From CAZNVB01 sp964651495 (GTDB lineage: Bacteria > Acidobacteriota > Aminicenantia > Aminicenantales > UBA8522), in assembly GCA_964651495.1 (NCBI GenBank), contig CAZYWP010000109.1, forward strand, positions 1-10,633: a stretch of DNA of 10,633 bases, written 5' to 3'. Below, one piece after another: positions 5,730-10,633 of this stretch. The notes beneath the pieces are model-generated. The model had not been told where the DNA came from. It was given only the letters and a program-made list of their open reading frames with translations, and searched no databases. Position 1 is the first letter of the stretch. Each line of letters starts with the position of its first letter. Position numbers and translations under genes: made by a program.

Positions 5730-7168
5730 CTATTCTTTTTTCTTTTCTTCAGGTTTGATCAAGGTCCCATCCTTGAGCTCGCGGAGGGCGCTGTAGGGGC
5801 CGACGATGCCCTTCTGCCCTTCCTTGAGCCCGGATTGGATCTCGATGAGCAGCCCGCCCATGATCCCCTTGGTGACGGGGAAAAATTTGGCCCGTCCGTT
5901 CTCGATGACATAGATTCCCTCTTGCTCTTCTTTCTCCTTTTTGGCGGAGTCCGGGCTTTCCTTTTNNNNNNNNNNNNNNNNNNNNNNNNNNNNNNNNNNN
6001 NNNNNNNNNNNNNNNNNNNNNNNNNNNNNNNNNNNNNNNNNNNNNNNNNNNNNNNNNNNNNNNNNTAGATTCCCTCTTGCTCTTCTTTCTCCTTTTTGGC
6101 GGAGTCCGGGCTTTCCTTTTCCCGGAGGACGAGGGCGGAAATGGGGACGGCGAGGACGTTCTTTTTGACTGCCGTGATGATATCCGCCGAGGCGGATAGC
6201 CCCGGCTTTAAGCTCTTGGGAGGACTTTCCAGGGTGATGGTGACGAGATAATCCCGCGATTCCTGCTGCGTGGTGGTCAATTTTGCGATGGCCGAGCTCC
6301 CGATCTCGGTGACCGAGCCGGAAAGGACCCGGTCGGGAAGCGCATCGACTTTCACATCGGCCTTCTGTCCGAGACGGACGCCGACCACGTCGGTTTCGTC
6401 GACTTCGACCTCGACTTCCATCTCCGAGAGGTCGGCGATGGTCATCAGGACGGTCCCGGGATTGTTCATGGTCCCGATGACCGCCACCTCCCCCTCTTCG
6501 ACGCGCAAGCTGGTGATAATTCCGTCGATGGGGGAGTTGTAGACCGTCTTGCTCAGGCTGTCGAGTGTGCTCTTGAGAGAAGCCTCCGCCTGCTGGATTT
6601 GATAGCGGTAGGCCTGGACTTCAGCCCGGGTGATGTCATGCTCGACCTTGGCCGTCTCCAGCTGCTCCTGGGAAATGAGCTGGCTGTCATAGAGCTGTTT
6701 CTGGCGCTCGTAGTTGTTTCCATCTCTCTTCATCCGGGCCTCGGCCTGGATGAGCTGGGCGCGGTAGGTCTGGATCAAGGCCCGGTCCCGTTCGGCGTTG
6801 GCCTCGTACTGGGTGGAGTCAAGCTTGAGCAGGAACTCGCCGGCCTTGACTTCCTGGCCTTCGAGGACGCCGATCTTGCTGATCCGGCCGGGGACGTGAG
6901 CGCTGATGTTGATGTTCTTCTTCGGTTTCACCTCTCCCGAGGCGGAAACCAGGGAGGTCAGGTCGTGGGTTTTGACCGGCTCGGAGGTGACCTTGACCGA
7001 TTTTTCCCTCTTGGACCGGAGGTTGAGGATGATGACTAGGCCGATGATGATAATCGCCACTGCTATCAGAACGGCCTTCTTCCTCTTCTTCGGCCGCGAG
7101 GTCCGGGGCGTTTGCATGTCAGGGGTCTCTTCTTTCATTTTTCTTCGCCAGATGATTCGATACCTCAT
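5730..7168 (-). CDS. Periplasmic adaptor (membrane fusion) protein, HlyD/MacA/YknX type, interrupted by assembly gap
   Basis: A membrane-fusion protein with a cytoplasmic basic N-terminus, one transmembrane helix (about 32-50), a lipoyl half (VPGRISKIGVLEGQEVKAGE, 92-111), a coiled-coil hairpin (about 120-205), the second lipoyl half (YNSPIDGIITSLRVEEGEV, 210-228) and a beta-barrel (about 250-335). The gene contains 100 Ns flanked by a duplicated 55-bp segment. As printed, the frame is lost across the gap. Removing 5966-6120 restores one frame that continues as YVIENGRAKFFPVTKGIMGG and ends at TAG (5732-5730), for 427 residues in total. The gap lies in a charged linker (SPDSAKKEKEEQEGI) in the membrane-proximal region. 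I chose the ATG at 7168 because it lies five nucleotides from a predicted transcription start; the ATG at 7138 (417 residues) is possible. The adaptor should link the downstream ATPase to export across the envelope. Confidence 0.9.
5911..5965. repeat. 55-bp duplicated contig end, left copy
   Basis: This segment is identical, base for base, to 6066-6120 and directly abuts the run of Ns. Within the adaptor gene it encodes the charged linker KESPDSAKKEKEEQEGIY. The position and exact length point to overlapping contig ends that were not merged, rather than to a biological repeat. Confidence 0.97.
5966..6065. other. Assembly gap, 100 Ns
   Basis: Exactly 100 undetermined bases, the default filler length of several scaffolding pipelines. 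Both sides end or start with the same 55-bp sequence. Joining the two copies keeps the adaptor reading frame open through to a natural stop, so probably no sequence is missing and the true distance is minus 55 bp. Confidence 0.98.
6066..6120. repeat. 55-bp duplicated contig end, right copy
   Basis: The right-hand copy of the segment at 5911-5965. It lies in frame with the upstream part of the adaptor gene (residues to about 367 of the reconstructed protein), whereas the left copy is in frame with the C-terminal part. Confidence 0.97.
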
Positions 7169-7179
7169 AATTGATTAGT

Positions 7180-7208
7180 ATCATATTATATTACGGGGCG
7201 GAGGGCAA
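7180..7208 (-). promoter_or_regulatory. Promoter of the adaptor-ATPase-Yip1 unit
   Basis: On the minus strand, TTGCCC (7208-7203, four of six) is followed by 17 nt and TATGAT (7185-7180, five of six). The predicted transcription start is about 7173, five nucleotides before the ATG at 7168, and no Shine-Dalgarno sequence precedes that ATG. A consensus TATAAT also occurs at 7190-7185 but has no good -35 box at the right distance. Confidence 0.5.
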
Positions 7209-7220
7209 AGGGTTTGCCTC
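7201..7220. promoter_or_regulatory. Inverted repeat spanning both divergent -35 boxes (candidate operator)
   Basis: GGCAAA (7204-7209), GGG (7210-7212) and TTTGCC (7213-7218) form a perfect 6-bp inverted repeat. The flanks GAG and CTC extend it with one extra G in the left arm. Each arm contains a -35 hexamer, one for the adaptor unit and one for the phosphatase unit. A dimeric regulator bound here would affect both promoters; whether one exists is unknown. Confidence 0.4.
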
Positions 7221-7242
7221 GAGCTTGGAGAGTTGGTAATAT
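7214..7242 (+). promoter_or_regulatory. Promoter of the phosphatase-lectin unit
   Basis: TTGCCT (7214-7219) is followed by 17 nt and TAATAT (7237-7242, four of six). The predicted start of transcription is about 7249, three nucleotides before the ATG at 7252. The only GGAG nearby (7227-7230) is 21 nt from that ATG, too far to act as a normal ribosome binding site, so translation from a near-leaderless transcript is likely. Confidence 0.45.
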
Positions 7243-7251
7243 ATCACGGCG

Positions 7252-8067
7252 ATGAGGACTTGGACGGAGTTCGTGACGGCAGCCCGGGAGGCGGCCAGCC
7301 TGGCCGGGCGGATGCTCAGGCAGGGGATGGATGAAGGGAAGGAAATCTCCTTCAAGGGCGCAGTCGACCTGGTGACGAATTTTGACCGCCGGGCCCAGGA
7401 CATCATCGTTGGACGGCTCTCCACGGCCTTCCCCGGTCACGGTTTTTTGGCTGAAGAGGGGTTGAGCGTCGGGCCGGCCTCCGAATTCCGCTGGGTCATC
7501 GACCCGCTGGACGGGACCACGAATTTCGCCCACCGCTTTCCGGTGTTCACGGTGTCCATCGGTCTCGAGTTTCAGGGCCGGCTGGTCGTCGGCGTTGTCT
7601 ATGATCCGATGCGCGACGAGATGTTCCAGGGTGCAGAAGGAGAGGGAGCTTATCTCGACGGAAAGAGAATCCGGGTCTCGGTGGTCAGCGACCTGAACAG
7701 GAGCCTCCTGGCCACTGGATTCCCCTATGATATCCGGGACAGCCCGGTCAACAACGTCGTCCATTTCAATCATTTCATCATGAGAGCGCAGGCTGTCCGG
7801 CGCTGCGGGTCGGCGGCGATGGACCTCTGTTATCTGGCCTGCGGCCGGTTCGACGGTTTCTGGGAGCTGAAGCTCAAGCCATGGGATATGGCGGCCGGCG
7901 CCGTTATCCTCAGAGAGGCCGGCGGCCGCCTCTCCGATTTCGAGGGCGGCGAGTTCAGCCTCCTGGGGCAGGAGACACTGGCCTCGAACGGGCTGATCCA
8001 CGAAGCGATGATCGAAGTCCTGCGGGTCGGAAAACGAGATGTCTCGGCCGGAGGGGAGGAGAGATGA
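7252..8067 (+). CDS. suhB: Inositol monophosphatase family protein (SuhB-like)
   Basis: A 271-residue member of the Mg2+-dependent, Li+-sensitive phosphatase family that hydrolyses inositol-1-phosphate or related sugar phosphates in the cytoplasm. Metal-binding motifs are intact: LAEEG (66-70, with E68 as ligand), DPLDGTTNF (84-92) and WDMAAG (211-216); RRCGSAA (183-189) matches the substrate-pocket region. Length is usual for the family. The symbol is by family resemblance; the true substrate could be another phosphate such as fructose-1,6-bisphosphate or histidinol phosphate. The ATG at 7252 fits the predicted near-leaderless transcript. The stop overlaps the next ATG as ATGA, so the downstream secreted protein is probably co-translated. 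Transcription diverges from the adaptor gene. Confidence 0.92.
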   Translation: MRTWTEFVTAAREAASLAGRMLRQGMDEGKEISFKGAVDLVTNFDRRAQDIIVGRLSTAFPGHGFLAEEGLSVGPASEFRWVIDPLDGTTNFAHRFPVFTVSIGLEFQGRLVVGVVYDPMRDEMFQGAEGEGAYLDGKRIRVSVVSDLNRSLLATGFPYDIRDSPVNNVVHFNHFIMRAQAVRRCGSAAMDLCYLACGRFDGFWELKLKPWDMAAGAVILREAGGRLSDFEGGEFSLLGQETLASNGLIHEAMIEVLRVGKRDVSAGGEER

Positions 8068-8678
8068 GCGGGGCAGGGTCCGAGACCAGATCGGTCGCTA
8101 TCCTGGCCGCCGGTCTCCTGTACGCCTGCGGGGCGCTCGGCGCCCAAGATGCGTCCGGTCTCGTCCCTCGGACCGCCTTGAACGTCGCGGCGACTGGGCG
8201 GGCGAACGGAAACGCCGTAACTATCGTCGTGCCGGGAAATACCCCCTGGACGGACACGGGAATCGAAGTGACGGCCGGGGAGGAAATCCTCTTTGCCGCC
8301 CAGGGAAAGATCTCCCTGCAGAAAGGGAATCCCGAGTCCGAGTGCGGCCCCGACGGCTATGACATCCAGACCGCGCGGCAGCCGCTGCCGGGGAAAAACC
8401 TGGGTGCGCTCATCGGGAAGGTGGTCATCGCCGTGATCGAAACGGTCGACGAAAAGACAAAAATTGAGAGGCGCGACGAAATCGCCGAGGTTTTCTTCGT
8501 TGGCCCGGGGGGCCGGGTCGAGATGCCGGCCAGAGGACGTCTTTTTCTGGGGATCAACGAGAGCGTCATCGGCGACAATTCCGGGGAATTCACGGTGACG
8601 ATTGAACCCGGCTGGAACGAACGCCGCTCGGGGGGACCTATTTCGCCGTGTTGTTTTTCTGCAGGAAGCGCTCCATGA
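8064..8678 (+). CDS. Secreted LecA-like (PA-IL-type) galactose-binding-fold protein
   Basis: A 204-residue protein with an N-terminal signal sequence (hydrophobic VAILAAGLLYACGALGA, about residues 11-27, with likely cleavage after ALGA), so it should be periplasmic or secreted. Residues about 50-183 follow the layout of the Pseudomonas LecA family: PWTDTGIEV (61-69), an FAAQGKI strand, GPDGYD (95-100), LGALIGKV (113-120), FFVGPGG, then LFLGINE (160-166) and DNSGEFTVTI (171-180). In LecA the last region binds calcium and sugar; here E166, D171 and N172 could be ligands, with a shorter loop between them. I infer carbohydrate or other ligand binding but not its specificity. The ATG overlaps the phosphatase stop (ATGA), with GGGAGGAGAG just upstream as Shine-Dalgarno sequence. 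The last 13 codons, beyond the domain, run antisense to the end of accC. Confidence 0.75.
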   Translation: MSGAGSETRSVAILAAGLLYACGALGAQDASGLVPRTALNVAATGRANGNAVTIVVPGNTPWTDTGIEVTAGEEILFAAQGKISLQKGNPESECGPDGYDIQTARQPLPGKNLGALIGKVVIAVIETVDEKTKIERRDEIAEVFFVGPGGRVEMPARGRLFLGINESVIGDNSGEFTVTIEPGWNERRSGGPISPCCFSAGSAP

Positions 8679-9990
8679 ACTGGGTGTTGTACCTGCCTTC
8701 GATGAAGTCCGAATCAGCGAGAATTAAGATGTGGAGGGGCAGGTTGGTCTTGACCCCGACGATGGTCGTCATCTCGAGAGCGGCCTGCATCTTCCGGATG
8801 GCCAGCGGCCGCGAGGGCGCCAGGGCGGCGATCTTGGCTACGAGGGAATCGTAATCGGGAGGGATTCGCCAGCCCTGGTAGGCGGCCGAGTCCACGCGGA
8901 TCCCCTGTCCTCCGGGAAAGATCAAAAAGTCGATCGTCCCCGGAGACGGGCTGAAGGTCACCGGGTCCTCGGCGTTGATCCGGCATTCGATGCTGTGACC
9001 CCTCATCTCCAGGTCGTCCGGCAGGGTCAGTTCCTCCCCGGCGGCCACGCTGATCTGCTCCTTGACGAGGTCGATGTTATAGACCATCTCGGTGATGGGG
9101 TGCTCGACCTGGATCCGGGTGTTGGCTTCCATGAAAAAGAATCGTTCTTTTTCATCCACCATAAATTCGAAAGTCCCGAGGCTCTGGTAACCGATGTGGC
9201 GGGCGGCGTCTTCGGTGGCCTTGGTCATTTTTCGGCGCAGCCTTTCATCGACGAAAGGGGAAGGCGTTTCTTCGATGATCTTCTGGTGCTTCCGCTGGAT
9301 CGAACACTCCCTCTCTCCCAAGGCGCGGACGTTTCCCTTCTTGTCACCGATGACCTGAATCTCGATATGCCTGGCGTTGGGCATATATTTTTCGATGTAG
9401 ATCGAAGGGTCATTGAAGGCGGCCCGGGCTTCTGTCTGGGCCAGAGCGAACTGCTCTTCGAGCTGAACCTGGGAACGGACGATCCGCATCCCCTTCCCGC
9501 CGCCTCCGGCGGCCGCCTTCAGGATCATGGGGTAGTCCATTTTCTTGGCGGTTTTTTTGGCCTCGGCGATGTCCTCGACCACCTTGTCGCTGCCCGGGAT
9601 AACGGGCAGCTTGGCCCGCCTCATTTCCTGCCGGGCCTCGCTCTTATTGCCCATGAGCTTGATCAGGGGAGCGGGGGGACCGATGAAGGTGATGCCGGAG
9701 GATTCGCAGATCTCGGCAAACCTCGGGTTCTCGGCCAGGAAGCCGTAGCCCGGATGGATGGCATCGGCCTTGGTGATGTCGGCGGCGCTGAGGATGTTCG
9801 GGATGTTGAGATAGCTTTCCGATGCCCGGCCCGGACCGATGCAGATTTTCTCATCGGCCAGGATGGTGTGCAGAGCTGTGCGGTCGTTCTCGGAAAAGAC
9901 GGCTACGGTTTTAATCCCCAATTCCCGGGCGGCTCGGATGACCCGGAGGGCGATTTCCCCCCGGTTGGCGATCAGGATTTTCGAGAACAT
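8638..9990 (-). CDS. accC: Biotin carboxylase, acetyl-CoA carboxylase subunit AccC
   Basis: A 450-residue enzyme (E. coli AccC is 449) that carboxylates biotin on AccB with ATP and bicarbonate, the first half-reaction of malonyl-CoA synthesis. Visible are the start KILIANRGEIALRVIRAA, HPGYGFLAEN (79-88), K116 and K158 at the ATP site, the glycine-rich loop AGGGGKGMR (161-169), the catalytic strand EANTRIQVEHP (288-298, with E288, N290, R292 and E296) and CRINAEDP (336-343) with the active-site Arg. The start follows the accB stop by six nucleotides with no evident Shine-Dalgarno sequence, so it probably depends on coupling. Motif order and length fit AccC rather than the longer pyruvate or propionyl-CoA carboxylases. 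Its 3' end overlaps the convergent lectin-like gene by 41 bp, with no intrinsic terminator visible. Confidence 0.97.
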   Translation of the reverse strand: MFSKILIANRGEIALRVIRAARELGIKTVAVFSENDRTALHTILADEKICIGPGRASESYLNIPNILSAADITKADAIHPGYGFLAENPRFAEICESSGITFIGPPAPLIKLMGNKSEARQEMRRAKLPVIPGSDKVVEDIAEAKKTAKKMDYPMILKAAAGGGGKGMRIVRSQVQLEEQFALAQTEARAAFNDPSIYIEKYMPNARHIEIQVIGDKKGNVRALGERECSIQRKHQKIIEETPSPFVDERLRRKMTKATEDAARHIGYQSLGTFEFMVDEKERFFFMEANTRIQVEHPITEMVYNIDLVKEQISVAAGEELTLPDDLEMRGHSIECRINAEDPVTFSPSPGTIDFLIFPGGQGIRVDSAAYQGWRIPPDYDSLVAKIAALAPSRPLAIRKMQAALEMTTIVGVKTNLPLHILILADSDFIEGRYNTQFMERFLQKNNTAK

Positions 9991-9996
9991 CAGCGG

Positions 9997-10470
9997 CTAG
10001 GCGACGGGCCGGATGGCGAAGAGCTTCTGTCCGTACTCTACGGGCTTGGCATTCTCCGCGAAGATTTCGGCGATCACTCCGTCCACTTCGGATTCGATCT
10101 CGTTCATCAGTTTCATGGCCTCTATGATGCACAGTGTCTGGCTTTTCTTGACCTCATCGCCGAGGTCGACAAACGGAGGAGACGCGGGGTCGGGGGCGCG
10201 ATAGAATGTTCCGACCATCGGCGAAGTGACATATTGCAGGCTGTTGCCGGACTCCTGGGTCAGGGGGGAAACGAGAACGGGGTTCTTCTCCGACTCCGGC
10301 CGTACGGAGGCGACAGCGTTGCCTGTTTTTCCCGGGACGGTATCCGGATGGGACGCCCGGCTGATCTTGATCTTGAAGCCCTCGACTTCGAGCTCGAAGT
10401 GGGTCAAATTTTTCTCATCGAGAAAGCTGACGAGCCTGTTGATCTCTTCGTAATCGATCTTTTTGTCCAT
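9997..10470 (-). CDS. accB: Biotin carboxyl carrier protein AccB
   Basis: A 157-residue carrier protein of acetyl-CoA carboxylase. The N-terminal part (about 1-40) has the usual BCCP pattern IDYEEINRLVSFLDEKNLTHFE, shown here in outline, then a Pro/Ser/Glu-containing linker (about 41-75), then the biotinyl domain with VTSPMVGTFYRAPDP (81-95) and the biotinylation site EAMKLM, where K120 should carry biotin. The C-terminus GQKLFAIRP is typical. I chose the ATG at 10470 because GGAGG lies eight nucleotides upstream; an in-frame ATG at 10494 would add eight residues and place that Shine-Dalgarno sequence inside the gene. accC follows after six nucleotides. The gene has a leader of about 70 nt, unlike the near-leaderless units elsewhere in the window. 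Confidence 0.96.
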   Translation of the reverse strand: MDKKIDYEEINRLVSFLDEKNLTHFELEVEGFKIKISRASHPDTVPGKTGNAVASVRPESEKNPVLVSPLTQESGNSLQYVTSPMVGTFYRAPDPASPPFVDLGDEVKKSQTLCIIEAMKLMNEIESEVDGVIAEIFAENAKPVEYGQKLFAIRPVA

Positions 10471-10478
10471 TAAACCGT

Positions 10479-10483
10479 CCTCC
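10479..10483 (-). promoter_or_regulatory. Shine-Dalgarno sequence that fixes the accB start
   Basis: On the minus strand GGAGG stands eight nucleotides before the ATG at 10470, an ideal distance. This supports the shorter accB product over the start at 10494. Confidence 0.8.
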
Positions 10484-10487
10484 ACAG

Positions 10488-10521
10488 AGGTCAACCCTGT
10501 TCTATGTCAGTTTCAGGTCAA
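10488..10521. promoter_or_regulatory. Paired AGGTCAA direct repeats in the accB leader
   Basis: The heptamer AGGTCAA occurs at 10488-10494 and again at 10515-10521 on the plus strand, 27 bp apart, within the predicted accB 5' leader. It could be a regulator site, but a chance match of seven bases is quite possible and no known fatty-acid regulator motif is recognised. Confidence 0.2.
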
Positions 10522-10549
10522 ACGGATTTGCGCTTATGGACTGCCTAAT

Positions 10550-10578
10550 ACCTTACTTAGAACGGAGGCGCTTGTCAA
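10550..10578 (-). promoter_or_regulatory. Promoter of accB-accC
   Basis: On the minus strand TTGACA (10578-10573) is a perfect -35 box, followed by 17 nt and TAAGGT (10555-10550), which keeps the three most conserved -10 positions (T1, A2, T6). Transcription would start near 10543, leaving a leader of about 73 nt before accB. The rest of 10471-10633 shows no convincing gene or terminator. Confidence 0.5.
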
Positions 10579-10611
10579 GAACCGCCGCGGGGCGAAAGAA
10601 GGATTGATTCA

Positions 10612-10633
10612 GGGAGGAAAATCGCCTAAGATG
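10612..10633 (+). other. Possible start of a divergent plus-strand gene at the window edge
   Basis: GGGAGG (10612-10617) precedes an ATG at 10631-10633, the last bases of the window, at 13 nt, somewhat longer than ideal. This could be the start of a gene transcribed away from accB, but nothing of its product is visible and the ATG may be chance. On the minus strand one frame is open from the edge to a TAA near 10558, so the end of an upstream gene cannot be ruled out. Confidence 0.2.

Noticed and set aside
5759..5965. A C-terminus for the adaptor read straight through the Ns, ending at 5759.
   Set aside because: The frame after the gap depends on an arbitrary N count and yields an Arg/Ser-rich tail. 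The -155 bp join gives a normal adaptor C-terminus and stop.
5911..6120. A true biological 55-bp tandem repeat or a mini-CRISPR-like pair.
   Set aside because: There are only two copies, each abutting the Ns exactly, inside a conserved gene whose frame is restored by merging them.
7186..8001. A 271-codon minus-strand frame opposite the phosphatase gene.
   Set aside because: The sense frame has every inositol-monophosphatase motif; the antisense product is low-complexity and domain-free, and would overlap the promoter region.
7881..8063. A 61-codon upstream extension of the lectin-like frame.
   Set aside because: It lies inside the phosphatase gene in another frame and would bury the signal peptide.
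8731..10473. A 580-codon plus-strand open frame spanning accC and accB.
   Set aside because: It lies wholly antisense to two certain genes. Such long antisense frames are expected with GC-rich third codon positions, and its translation shows no domain.
10471..10494. An eight-residue N-terminal extension of AccB.
   Set aside because: The start at 10470 has GGAGG at ideal spacing and gives the usual BCCP N-terminus.
1..10633. tRNA, rRNA, insertion sequence, CRISPR array, prophage or defence genes.
   Set aside because: Almost every base is accounted for by housekeeping or envelope genes, and no cloverleaf, transposase, integrase or spaced repeat was seen by eye.

Overview
The window is a GC-rich stretch of ordinary bacterial chromosome, with no sign of a phage, insertion sequence, CRISPR array or RNA gene. 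A lipoprotein with TPR repeats, a YknX/MacA-type adaptor with its ATPase, a DUF4388 (PATAN) protein, a LecA-like secreted domain and split acetyl-CoA carboxylase subunits suggest an environmental Gram-negative-type lineage. Acidobacteriota/Aminicenantota or a deltaproteobacterial-type genome is my best guess, with low confidence because no marker here settles it.

Layout. Positions 1-7168 hold one long run of minus-strand genes, read right to left: a periplasmic adaptor (5730-7168), an ABC ATPase (5020-5727), a Yip1-family membrane protein (4322-5023), a DUF4388 protein (3170-4273), a 26-residue membrane microprotein not previously in any obvious gene call (3093-3173), miaA (2177-3103), hflX (913-2175) and a TPR lipoprotein cut by the left edge (1-916). 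Nearly all junctions are overlaps or gaps of 1-2 nt, so there are probably two transcription units, adaptor-ATPase-Yip1 and DUF4388-microprotein-miaA-hflX-TPR, the second with its own promoter at 4280-4308. On the plus strand, diverging from the adaptor, are an inositol-monophosphatase-family gene (7252-8067) and a secreted LecA-like protein (8064-8678). The latter collides tail to tail with accC (8638-9990), which lies behind accB (9997-10470) on the minus strand.

Functional picture. The adaptor, ATPase and Yip1 protein resemble three of the four parts of the Bacillus YknWXYZ exporter, but the FtsX/MacB-type permease is absent. miaA and hflX form the familiar tRNA-modification/ribosome-GTPase pair without an intervening hfq. 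accB-accC supply the biotin carrier and biotin carboxylase halves of acetyl-CoA carboxylase for fatty acid synthesis.

Assembly caveat. 100 Ns at 5966-6065 are flanked by two identical 55-bp copies. Collapsing one copy plus the gap restores an uninterrupted 427-residue adaptor, so the gap is almost certainly a scaffolding artefact.

Most interesting points: the overlapping transmembrane microprotein, the permease-less Yip1 transporter cluster, a mirror-symmetric divergent promoter with both -35 boxes in an inverted repeat, and three predicted promoters that would give leaderless or near-leaderless mRNAs. I did not find a clearly new defence or mobile system.
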